64,000 bases of DNA, taken from the NCBI RefSeq assembly GCF_040054535.1, contig NC_090789.1:7100197-7164196 (forward strand), in the 5' to 3' direction. Source of the DNA: Antennarius striatus (lineage: Eukaryota; Chordata; Actinopteri; Lophiiformes; Antennariidae). The translations under genes were made by a program, and so were the position numbers. The notes under the pieces are model-generated. The model made no database searches and was not told the origin of the DNA. It saw only the letters and a list, made by a program, of their open reading frames with translations. Positions 54,794 to 64,000 of the stretch are shown here, piece after piece (the stretch's first letter is position 1; each line of letters opens with the position of its first letter).

Positions 54794-56198
54794 TCAGTTG
54801 GAGGCGTAAGGATCAGCCCCAGTGGATGATAGTGAGGAGGATGTGGGAGATGGACTAGAAGGAACTGACACAGATTTCTCAGAATCTACATCGTCTATTT
54901 TCTCTGGAATCCTCTCTCCTTGATCTGATGGAGTTTTGGTCGGAAGCAGTCCTTCTTTCTCTCTCTTCTTCTGCTTCATCCTACGGTTTTGGAACCAGAT
55001 TTTCACCTGAGTCTCATTTAGGTGCAGCGCAGCCGCGATTTCAACACGCCGCGCTCGGGTGAGGTACTTGTTGAAGTGGAACTCCTTTTCCAGCTCGGTC
55101 AGCTGCTTGGTGGTGAAGTTGGTTCTGACCGTGTTCGGCTGACCTCCATAACCGTACTCCCCAGACCTCCCTGTAAACACAAACATGTCAACTTAAACTT
55201 GCCAAACATTTGTTCAACTCATGAAATCTGGTTACATCACCCCGAAAAAAAAGAAACTTTCGAAGTCATTCCTGTCAGTTGCAGTTTAAACGCTATATTA
55301 CATGTAACTCTCCTGTTTACACTTTAATAGCTACAACAGTGCTTCTATATTTAGTTTAAATCACTTATATTAGCTATTAAATAGTGCACAATCAGATATA
55401 AACTATTAAATGCCGAAATTGAACTGATAACTTGGCTGAAAATGTCTTTCCATTCCCGTGTCTCAGATAGAAAACATCTGTCAACACCTCTGACTTTATA
55501 AGAAATAAAGCCATTATAAAAAATGTATAAAAAAATATAAAGCCATTATAGCCACTGCGTGTATTTGTCACGGGCACAGCATGGCACCCACCCGTTTTTG
55601 GAGGGTTTCTCTTGACTTTCATCCAGTCGAATGTCTGTGCAGAAGATGCGCCCTCAGACAAAGGTGAGCAGCAGGCTTCCAGGTGGACTCCGTGCAGCGG
55701 GGACAGTGGGTTTGTACACCCAGGAAAAGTTGTTGCTTGCTCGTGTCCACCTCCATACGCAGCGTGCGCATATTGTAGTTGACCCAAAGGGCCGGCACTG
55801 TAACCCTGGCGATGCTGAGAGACCATGGATGAGGAAATATTACCCGAATACATCAGCGGGCCGCACTGTGGGAATCCAGCTGTGGAATCTACTTCCTGGT
55901 TGAGCGCGTAATGGTTGTACGTAGTGCAGAAACTTTGGGGTCCATAGCTGGAGCCACAGGCCGGATGGGGCCCGTAAGTGAGACCCAGTGTGCTCGCTGT
56001 AGACTGGTATGACCCCGGCTGGTGAGAGATAGCATCAGGAGAAGCCCTGCTCGCCACGAAGCGCTCATCCGCCCCACAGTTGTTGACAGTGACAGCACAG
56101 GACTGGAATGTTGTAATCCCGTGGTCCGAGTGGAAAGCCCTGACGGAACATGAGCCACCTTCACCGCTCATTACCGAGTAGTCTAGGAAGCTACTCAT
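54794..56198 (-). CDS. hoxa1a: Hoxa1a homeodomain transcription factor (two exons)
   Basis: Exon 1 runs 56,198 down to 55,592 and exon 2 runs 55,170 down to 54,794. They are joined across a 421-bp phase-1 intron with donor ACGG|GTGGGT and acceptor TTTACAG|GG. The product is 327 residues, against about 335 for human HOXA1. The start is fixed by an in-frame TAG 15 nt upstream. Visible parts are the N-terminus [12 protein letters not shown], a HOXA1-type ITTFQSCAV block, the PBX-binding hexapeptide FDWMK (about residues 190-194) and the homeodomain (about 214-273, recognition helix [13 protein letters not shown]). A Ser-rich C-terminal tail ends in DPYASN. Human HOXA1 has a long His tract that is absent here. 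The family comprises nuclear, DNA-binding Hox1 factors that act with PBX/MEIS partners and specify rhombomeres 4-5 and early hindbrain. HOXB1 is excluded by the N-terminal match. The 'a' suffix is inferred from linkage to hoxa2. Confidence 0.97.
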
Positions 56199-56206
56199 TG
56201 TAGCAT
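56195..56206 (-). other. Minimal upstream ORF overlapping the hoxa1a start codon
   Basis: On the minus strand the sequence reads ATGCTACAATGAGT. An upstream ATG-CTA-CAA-TGA frame ends in a TGA that overlaps the hoxa1a ATG (ATGA overlap). It can matter only if the 5' UTR includes it, which the spacing makes certain. Confidence 0.6.
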
Positions 56207-56610
56207 TGTTCTACCGGGGGGCCGAGGGACCGTCCAGTCTCTAATCACCCGCTGATCTCTTCCTCTCTGTTACCCTGATTGACCGTGCCAACCCTCACCT
56301 ACACTACGTCCTTATCAACGGGAGGATGGGCGTGAGCCGGCCGATATCAATGAACGGGCGCTGTCACGTGGACCTGGGTCAGCCAGTGAGATACTTGTCC
56401 TTATCCCCTTAACTGGTGACAGATTGGTGTTTGAGTGGCTATTTAAATTCCAGGCGCTCGTCGATCAAGGTGACGCGCGTCGCCACTAATGTATTGGCCG
56501 AGTAAACAATGAGCTGGGAGTCAGACGGTGGTGGACAGCTCCGGGGTCGCATGACAAGCGGAGAACTGCAAACACGGCGTCCTCTAAAGCCCCGCTGTGC
56601 AATCTTATGC
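56199..56610 (-). promoter_or_regulatory. hoxa1a promoter-proximal region
   Basis: This GC- and CpG-rich, high-complexity sequence lies directly upstream of the hoxa1a start. It contains TGATTGACCG (56,276-56,285, PBX-like), CTGTCACGTG (56,361-56,370, MEIS/PREP overlapping an E-box), TGACAG (56,417-56,422) and a TATA-like ATTTAAAT (56,441-56,448) about 245 bp from the start codon. The extent is judged from sequence complexity; promoter status is inferred. Confidence 0.5.
56441..56448 (-). promoter_or_regulatory. TATA-like box candidate for hoxa1a
   Basis: ATTTAAAT in an otherwise GC-rich setting, about 245 bp upstream of the start codon. It would give a 5' UTR of roughly 210 nt. No transcript evidence is available. 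Confidence 0.25.
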
Positions 56611-56845
56611 CCCCGGGGAAGATTGGCGTTTTACCCTCTGCAACCTGTCCACGAGAAGGACGTGTCCGTGTGACTCAGGTATGGTATTTTAGGAATATAC
56701 GGGAGAGTTGATGTAAAAGCAGCTTGTGTGTCCGTCTGTGCGCGCACACCGTTATACTTGTCTGTCGTCGTCCGCGCGTAATGACGCAAAATGGTACAAA
56801 ATATTTCAGTGTCATTCTCCATTCTCTCCGGGATGTATGATAGTT

Positions 56846-56847
<2 letters not shown>

Positions 56848-56915
<68 letters not shown>
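56848..56915. repeat. (GT)n microsatellite
   Basis: About 34 units in the hoxa1a upstream region. Confidence 0.95.
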
Positions 56916-56918
<3 letters not shown>

Positions 56919-57196
56919 TGTGCGTGTGTGCACGCGGGTGCACTTGCGCGTGTGTGTCTCAGCGCCACAGGCTATGGTTGGCCATCAGTGTCCCATTCCA
57001 GTGAGAGGTGTTTCACGCTTTAACGCAGCGCGGGATTTGCTCAGCAAATATTGTAACAGTGTGATACTGAAAGAGAGGCAGGACGGTTTGGCTCGTCACA
57101 CAAGCCTCCTCTAGTTCAACCAGAGCAGAACCCATTTTTATTTAAATGCTTTATGATTTCGTAAATAAGTCGAATTGGAAACGCTCCTCAGCTGAG

Positions 57197-57209
57197 AGGT
57201 CACAGGTGA
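57197..57209 (+). promoter_or_regulatory. DR1 nuclear-receptor site upstream of hoxa1a
   Basis: AGGTCAcAGGTGA is two half-sites with one-base spacing and one mismatch from the DR1 consensus. It lies 1.0 kb upstream of the hoxa1a start. Possible binders are RXR, COUP-TF (NR2F) or HNF4; a chance match is possible. Confidence 0.35.
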
Positions 57210-58563
57210 TGTAGCGACAACATATTACACATCAAGATGTCGTGGTATTTAATTGTCTTTCCTGGGTCATAGAGTCCGCTATCTAGTTGGATTTCTCTCC
57301 CATATGTATTCATTATGCATGTATAGTGATCAAATGATCTGATAATGCGTGGTTCGCCGTGAAGTTAATGCGCCCATATAGCCCGGGGTAGGAGTGTGGG
57401 CTGATTATCCCGTTAAGTTCATCAAATAAAGCTGTTGGAGAAATTAATGGCCACTAAATACTGCTTTGGATAGAAAAAAAAAGACATCCAAAGGCGGGGG
57501 GGGGGGTGAGCGTGGGAGAGTGCGGCGTAAAGACAGCCAACCTCTCACTGAGGAAGGAAAAGAGTGGGGAGGGAAGGGGGAGAAAGGAGAGGATCACGTG
57601 GGGGAAATTGCGCCCCTACTGGTGGTATGTGATAAGACACCTCAAATGCTTTTTCGTGTGTAAAAACGTGTGATTCCACAAAAAGGTTTTTTGTCAGAGT
57701 GTACCCAAAACGCTCTTTAAAGGTGGTAGAATAATATAGTAATTAAATACTGGGCTGGGGTGCAGTTTTGGGGTTCTATAGACTACTATACTAGAACTAT
57801 ACTTCAAACAGGAGATACACTGTATGTCTTACTTCATTGCATTTCTCCAATTGTCAACTTTTCAGACTATAAAATTTTATTGACAGGCTCTTTATTAAAT
57901 GTCATGTAGTACAAGACAAATGCACACCCTCTACTTCAATGCTGCTGAGATAGTATTAGTAATAATCTGAAAGTGTATGATAAGGCATTATGTCACTGAC
58001 AGATGATATTCTGCTTTATAATGATTTCAAGTGACTTTTAAAACAAATCGTCGCTAATTTTAAGCAGTTTTGCAAAAATAATTGTTCGATGATGTAATGG
58101 ATTGTAGATTTATATCCCTTCCATTCATTTATTTTTTTTAATTGACAGTCATGATAATAAGCCAATATTTGCAGGTATAATAAATGATCTAGATTTTTAA
58201 TTTTTTTCAAACTCGTGGGATATCAGAGAAAAGGAAGAGGTTGTGCAAACTTCCTACCGGAGAACAAAAGCGCACTGAGGAGGTTAACGCCCCTAAAGTC
58301 CAGCCTCCCTTCGCCGGCTTCCCAGCTGCCTTTGCGGCACTACTGAGTGGGTGCAGAGGATCGGTGCGTTTGCCTGCCCGTGGAAACTTCGTCAAGAGTT
58401 TTTTTTTTTTTTTGGCTCTTTGTGTGAACACATGTGCGCAGAAAGGGCGCGCTGTCTCGGAATGATTTGGTTATAGCCTGCTGGTCCTGTGGCTGCAGTC
58501 AGTGGGAGCTGGAGTGTAGGAGTGGAGAGGATCCCTCTTCCCCCCGCCCTGAAACCCCCTTCT

Positions 58564-58673
<110 letters not shown>

Positions 58674-59213
58674 AGAAGGCTATTCAGCCAGTCGATGGAC
58701 TGCTTACGGTTTCCAGATTATTCAATAAAACCACGGCTGAACACTCGATCTGGTATTTTGCACGACTAGATGAGTTTCTGAATCGATGTAGGCAGGCCGG
58801 AGTCTCAACCAGTGGTTGTTGTTTCTTTCTTTCTTTCTTTCTTTTTATTTCTCAGTCATAAAGCTGTTGCAGAGAAGAACCAACTGGGTCAAATTGCGAA
58901 CGAGATAATAACTGATTTCAAAAAGCAAATTCAAATGCAATATCACTTGTAGAATCTTCAATAGTGCTTGCATTTAGCTTCACTACTTCATTATTACCAG
59001 AATAATTTTATAATAAAAACTAATAATAAGGAAAAACAATCCCAAAAAAATCCACATATAAACTCATTTTCTTCCTTCTGTTCTTATTTTCACCAATTAC
59101 CGTATAAGGATTATTTCTCCAGGGTAATTCTTTTTAATGATTTTTGAAAGTTTTGAAAATTCCATCTTCTCCAGAAGTAGCCCTGAAGTAACGCCCGGTG
59201 CTACTTTTAACAC

Positions 59214-59234
59214 TGGGGGTGGGGGTGGGGGGGT
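59214..59234 (+). other. G-quadruplex-prone tract
   Basis: Three G-runs of five or more separated by single T residues, the last run long enough to count twice. Confidence 0.5.
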
Positions 59235-59895
59235 GCAGCCTCATAACCAGAGCAGGCAGCTACTACTGCTGCTGCCGCCGAGGCAGAGCCGTGTTTAAAC
59301 AAGCTATAAAAATGAATTATTACCAAACGAATGCATAAACTCAGCCCCTTTTAGTGCAGGAGTTGGGTAGTCCCGTATGAAAATGTAAGTGGGGTTTTAT
59401 TTGTGCACATTACGCCACAATTGGTCTCCTTAATGTCCGTCTCATTCATGCCAGGGAATGATTTATGAGCTCCTGAAGGCAAACATGGTTCGGGCATTTG
59501 CCTGCAACATGCATACAATGTTAAGAGCCCTGTCATTGAGAGCCGTATTTGTTTTCACTCAGCAAAATGCTAAAATTTTAAGGCAGAAATAAAATATAAG
59601 CATCTGGGCATCTGCACGTTTATGTATTTAAATAAATTTCAGAAAGTAAAAGCCACATTTAGGGTCGACAACCGATAATTATCTGCTATCTTGTGGACAT
59701 GTACACTTTTATCATTAAAAAAGTTTAATTTATAATTAATAGAATGAAAAGACTTCTTGTATTTGTGTAAACATTTTGAAATAATATATCTATAAAATAA
59801 GTTGTAATTAAACTTTTTAATAGAATATAAAAGTGTGTGCATTCAAATCACAACGCGCATCATACCATTTATACACAATGCCAACCTGTTGAGAA

Positions 59896-59901
59896 TTTAT
59901 T
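59896..59901 (-). terminator. Candidate hoxa2a polyadenylation signal
   Basis: AATAAA on the minus strand, 460 bp past the hoxa2a stop, in AT-rich sequence. It is the first canonical hexamer I noticed on that strand; no transcript evidence. Confidence 0.3.
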
Positions 59902-60315
59902 TTGATGTACTACTACTCATTTTTATCTATTTTGTATATTTTCTATACCTTATTCTTGCAAAAATATATTTAATCCGTAAATGAAAGAAGAAACCACTCA
60001 AACCACCAGGAAAAGAGATTGTAGCAAGTTAATTGTATTCTAACAAAAATATCCAAGACATTGGAAGCTATACAAAAATAAAAATGACCAGGTTCCATTG
60101 GCCTAATATTGTATTATAATTCACACTCATAATTTCCATTCCAATAGATCAGTTTGTTATGGTAATTACAAGTCACGTTTGAGTAGAGCTATTTCAGTGA
60201 TTTAATTTCATCCTTACCTTGTAATTAATCGTCAAGTCAAATATCAACAGAATAAATGTGACGAATGTACAAACAACATCAGTTGATACCATCGTAGCCT
60301 GATATTCATTGTCCC

Positions 60316-60350
60316 AAAGAAAAGAAAGAAAGAAAGAAAGAAAGAAAGAA
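60316..60350. repeat. (AAAG)n microsatellite
   Basis: Lies 10 bp past the hoxa2a stop codon, so it is in the 3' UTR as a CTTT run. Confidence 0.9.
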
Positions 60351-60360
60351 AATATTTTAG

Positions 60361-62065
60361 TTAGTAGTTCAGATGTTGTAGGTCGATTGTAGTCAGGGAC
60401 TCCGAGAAAAAATAGAAACTCTCGGTGGATATGTCCACGGGGCTGTCCAGAGACTCCGACAAGCTCGGAGAGGCTGCATCGGAGAGCTGTAGGCAGGAAT
60501 CCGAGGAGAAAGGCTGAAAATCGTGTATAGAAACATCCAGGGCCGCTGGACTATCGCCATTGTCCGGGCCAGATGCCGAGCCTGGCCCCATTGTTGACAT
60601 GCATCCCGGAACAGTGGGTGACGGGTTGGGAAAATGTTTCAGATTTTTGTCATTGCTGTTCAACGGCGCAACAGCAAATCCCATGGACTCTCCATTGTGG
60701 AGCTGCTGTGTGGCTCCATGAGAGTTGTTCTGAAAGGAGCAGGTATCTCTCTCCAGAAGGGCCCCACTCCGGTCGAACAAGGGGCCTTCGTCCTCCTCCT
60801 CGCTGTGGATGCCGTCCTCCTCCGCGCCCGCTCCTTTCCCCTCTCCGTTGTGATTCTCCTTGCTCTGGGTTTGCCGCTTGTGTTTCATGCGCCGGTTTTG
60901 GAACCAGACTTTGACCTGTCTTTCGGTCAGATCCAACAGGGCCGCTATTTCCACCCTCCTCGGCCGACACAGATACTTGTTGAAGTGGAACTCTTTCTCC
61001 AGCTCCAGCAGCTGCGTGTTGGTGTACGCGGTCCTCAGCCGACGGGAGCCCCCTCCTCCCCCGGCGCTCTCCACAATCTCAGGCGAGCCTGGAAAAACAA
61101 GAACCGGAATGTGAATAAAAAAAGGAGAGCAGTTTCCCTGCCCCGCTGCCCGTGAAACTAATGTTATGGCTCTCACAGGTCACTAGACAGTATCTTATAA
61201 CACACTGCAGCAAAATGGCCGCTGGAGCCACTGACCCAGCCTTATAGCCAGTAAACAATGTATCAAAATAAAAAAATAAAAAAAATCATCCCAGCGTATA
61301 TATCAGATTGCTTCACATAGAAAATAAAATACGACAATGCACTATAAACGCAGTGAGGTCCACGCTGGCTCCGGATAGTAATGAATGCTCCAGCTGCCCT
61401 CCACGGCAACGGCACTCCATCACTCTTCATTACTGTCACACATCAAAACTCTGCCACGGCTAAGGGAATAAATCATCTCACATTGTCAAACTTTACCCAA
61501 AGTTTTTTTTAAATTGTTATTATTATTATTATTATTATTATTAGATTCATTCACAACTAAGGAGAAACCATAAATCTGTCATCGCAAAATCTCTCCGAAC
61601 TATTTTTTATGGAAAGGCCTCAGCACTTGAGCTCCTGTTACAGCAACAGATAGTAAACACCCTCTGCAGTAAAAAAAAAATGCTTTGAAATCACCCACCT
61701 TTCGGGGAAAAGCACACAGACGGTCCATTGGAGATGGTGGTAGCGGTGGAGGTCGGCAGGTGGTTCCTCTTGGAGGCTTTCTTCTCCCGCATCCAAGGGT
61801 ACTCCGGGGGTAAGGAGGCTGTGGGCAGCGGGCTGCATCCGTCGGGGCTGTGCCTGGGCCGGCCGTGCCGCGGATGGCTGCCCGGATTTAGGCTGGGAAT
61901 GGTCTGCTCAAAGGGAGGAGGAATCAGTGTCGGGCGTGAAAGCGTCGAGCTCTTGATTGATGAACTTTGAAATGAATCAGCGACAGGGGGGAAAGATGTC
62001 AGGCACTCAGCAAGCGACGGCTGACTATTGATAAAACCGCTCTCTCGCTCGAATTCGTAATTCAT
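60361..62065 (-). CDS. hoxa2a: Hoxa2a homeodomain transcription factor (two exons)
   Basis: Exon 1 runs 62,065 down to 61,699 and exon 2 runs 61,088 down to 60,361. They are separated by a 610-bp phase-1 intron with donor AAAG|GTGGGT and acceptor TTCCAG|GC. The product is 364 residues (human HOXA2 has 376) with no stop or frameshift. The start gives [17 protein letters not shown], the family N-terminus. The hexapeptide YPWM is at about 89-92. A glycine run (132-136) leads into the homeodomain at about 137-196, with recognition helix [14 protein letters not shown]. The C-terminus ends [10 protein letters not shown], as in HOXA2. It is a nuclear transcription factor that gives second-pharyngeal-arch neural crest and rhombomeres 2-5 their identity. 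It lies 4.16 kb upstream of hoxa1a in the same orientation, the normal cluster order. Zebrafish and medaka hoxa2a are reported as degenerate or pseudogenised, so the intact frame here is informative. Confidence 0.97.
61089..61698 (-). promoter_or_regulatory. hoxa2a intron with PBX/HOX- and MEIS/PREP-type sites (candidate rhombomere-4 enhancer)
   Basis: The intron carries two clusters. The first is the PBX-HOX-like TGATGGAGTG (minus strand, 61,413-61,422) with MEIS/PREP CTGTCA at 61,433-61,438. The second is minus-strand TGACAGATTTATGG (61,568-61,581), in which a TGACAG site abuts AGATTTATGG, a match to the bipartite WGATNNATNN form. In mouse the Hoxa2 intron holds a rhombomere-4 enhancer built from PBX-HOX and PREP/MEIS sites, so position and content agree. 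An (ATT)n tract lies at 61,517-61,542. Function is inferred from position and motifs only. Confidence 0.5.
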
Positions 62066-62139
62066 CTCCGCTCCCTGAGAGCCGAGGAAAGTTTGTACGC
62101 GTGTTTTTAGAAATGTTGCGGCTCAGCGCGGAAGAGAAG

Positions 62140-62350
62140 GAAAATATCATTAAAAAAATCTCCTGGTGGTGTTTTTTTTTTCTATTTCACTTATTACGGC
62201 CGTGTGGGGACCGAGCTACTATTAAACTATTGAATTCATGGAGACAAGGTTGAAATTGGACAGAATTGCCTGTCACATGATTACCTCTGCCCAATGACAA
62301 TTTGGGGTTTAATCAAAAGAAGCCACTGTCTGCCTGATTGATCCAAAACC
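62140..62350 (-). promoter_or_regulatory. hoxa2a proximal upstream block with PBX/HOX and MEIS/PREP sites
   Basis: About 75-285 bp upstream of the hoxa2a start the sequence is dense and non-repetitive. It contains TGATTGATCC (62,335-62,344, a full match to the bipartite PBX-HOX form TGATNNATNN), CTGTCA (62,270-62,275, MEIS/PREP) and CCAAT (62,291-62,295). No clear TATA box was seen. The block probably contains the core promoter and proximal enhancer; this is inferred. Confidence 0.45.
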
Positions 62351-64000
62351 CTCGAATGAAGAACGCCTCGCTCAGATGGGAGACGACTGTTTTTATTTAC
62401 ATCTTTGTCCGATCAGTTTATCCTCCTCTTGCCCCCTCCAGTCCAGTCCACTAAGCTACAAAATGTGTTTTTTAAGAATGGCCGACGCTCTCTACATACA
62501 GGGAAGGAGCCCAGCCTAGGGTGCGCGGATTCGTGCACTCCTTTTTCTTGTATTGTTTGAGGATGTCGGTCGAGAACGCCCCCACCACACACACGCGTAA
62601 CGCGCACACGCACATACACACAGAACAACCAGCGCTGGCCAGAAGTCTTGGCCACAGTCTTCTGTGGTGAAAAAAAAAAAATTACACCCCCCCTCAAAAA
62701 AAAAAAAAAAGATATTGAAATTTCTCGACAGACGCAAACCTCAACAATCCGGCATGTTCAGTAGCTGTGGAGTGCAGAATGGATTTGATACTTCAAAGAT
62801 GTATAATAATGAAATATGCAGTGCAACCATTGACATGTGTTGCAATAAAAAGACCATACATTAAGTCAGGGCTGACGTCCAGACCATTTCATCTCGTAAC
62901 AGCTGTTAGACATTTACAGATAAGGTCCACACAAGATCCGCATGCATGAACACATTTGCTCTTGCACAAATTATTTTTTATTTTATGGGGCTGCTGTAGA
63001 TGTGTTTATGTTAATACTGACTAGTTTATTTCAATAAATGTTGATTTTAATATGAGGTCATACCCGCCCATGTGCGTTAATGTACCTTCAAATACCAGAT
63101 TGAAGTCACAGTCGGTGTTTTTGTGACTGCTAACACTAAACAATTTCCATAACCATAAGGTTCCATAATTTCTGATTATTTAAATTATTGTCCTTGTACC
63201 TATGGGTTTCATTTCTTTAAGAATGTAAAACCACAGTGTCCGGTTTATTAAAGAGGATAACATTAAGCTATATGCTGGGAATGGCATCACTGTAAATGCA
63301 TTATTAACTTTCCTTGAAATGGTAATGACACAAATACTAACACATTCACAAATTACCGTTTACAACGAATCCATTAGCAGCATTAATGTGCGGTTGTGTT
63401 ACCGAGTGACTCGGTTGCAGTGGTTTAAAACACTCAACTGAGGAATCTGTGAAATCCACATTCGGTGTATTTAAGCAGAGGGTGTTGTATTTTTATTTAA
63501 AAACAATATGAGTAACCAAGTAAGAGAGAGGAAGGAAGAGAAGTGGTAGGCCTCTCTCGGTTTGTTGCTTATATAGCAAACAAAGAGTCCTGGAAGCCTG
63601 TGCGCGATCAATCTTACTCGCCAAAAGGTCTGACAGCTCGGTGCCCTCACAACACATTTAAGGCTTCTAACTCTCCTTCGGATCAAATGCAGCCAGGAAG
63701 CGGCGAGAAACAGTGGTCACTCAGATTAGAACCAGTTTCTGCTCGCAGACATAGCCGGGTTGTCGCTCAAGGGATATTTTAGAAGATAAATAAGACCCCA
63801 GCTAAAACAAGATGCGCCCATTACCTTTTCTGAGAAGGAACCAATGCGCCAACGGTGAGTATGGCTCAGGAGCTTCTCCCCCTTGTTTTCGTTTTTGATC
63901 TGTGCATGCAATTTACGCAATGGCGTGAATTTTGTCGTTTTGGTCAACATGCAGGATTTGTGAGGGAACCAGACCTTGTGTTGAAGGACAGAGTTGCGAG
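62351..64000. other. hoxa2a upstream region toward hoxa3a, no gene seen
   Basis: Non-coding on both strands by inspection. A C-rich, CpG-bearing patch lies near 62,560-62,640 and A-runs at 62,669-62,711. The block at 63,540-63,760 is moderately GC-rich. In mouse the rhombomere 3/5 Krox20-dependent enhancer of Hoxa2 lies in the comparable interval. I saw only one weak EGR-like site (62,577-62,585), which I do not call. Confidence 0.5.

Noticed and set aside
60634..61155. 173-residue plus-strand open frame
   Set aside because: It is the complement of hoxa2a exon 2; GC-rich coding sequence often leaves the other strand open.
62577..62585. CGCCCCCAC as a Krox20/EGR site upstream of hoxa2a
   Set aside because: One mismatch, single copy, in a C-rich context; too weak to support the known r3/r5 enhancer.

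Overview
The window is vertebrate, almost certainly teleost fish, nuclear DNA. It holds two intact Hox genes on the minus strand, each with the two-exon Hox layout and canonical splice sites: a Hox1 gene (54,794-56,198) and a Hox2 gene (60,361-62,065). The Hox1 N-terminus matches HOXA1 rather than HOXB1, and the Hox2 protein matches HOXA2 from its first to its last residues. A Hox1 gene and a Hox2 gene side by side in an A cluster fits the teleost HoxAa cluster, so I call them hoxa1a and hoxa2a. Teleost-type repeats support this: Tc1-like transposon relics, a tRNA-derived SINE, TA-flanked MITEs, a Ty3/Gypsy relic and very many CA/GT and GATA microsatellites. An intact hoxa2a argues against zebrafish, where this paralogue is degenerate, and fits a percomorph-like fish; this is inference.

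Layout: positions 1 to about 54,000 are the 3' flank of the cluster, beyond hoxa1a, and contain no protein-coding gene that I can support. It is a mix of unique non-coding DNA, microsatellites, transposon relics and islands of high-complexity, often CpG-containing sequence that resemble conserved non-coding elements. From 54,794 to 62,065 lie hoxa1a, a 4.2 kb spacer and hoxa2a. From 62,066 to 64,000 is the hoxa2a upstream region, which should lead to hoxa3a outside the window.

The most interesting signal is retinoic-acid-type regulation in the 3' flank. Three sites match the DR5 retinoic acid response element consensus (RGKTCA-N5-RGKTCA) perfectly: 32,882-32,898, 33,534-33,550 and 47,725-47,741. 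A fourth, with one mismatch (51,879-51,895), lies 2.9 kb past the hoxa1a stop codon, roughly where the classical mouse Hoxa1 3' RARE sits. About 0.12 perfect sites would be expected by chance in 64 kb, by my estimate with equal base frequencies. Two RFX X-box-like sites flank or fall between the pair near 33 kb. Other nuclear-receptor-type repeats (triple DR1, DR2, DR8, a palindrome) occur elsewhere.

How the parts may work together: both genes encode homeodomain transcription factors that pattern the hindbrain and cranial neural crest. Retinoic acid acting through the 3' flank would switch on hoxa1a first. Hox/PBX and MEIS/PREP-type sites in the hoxa2a intron and upstream region would then allow Hox1-class proteins to drive hoxa2a. 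The motifs are seen directly; the regulatory logic is known from mouse and inferred here.
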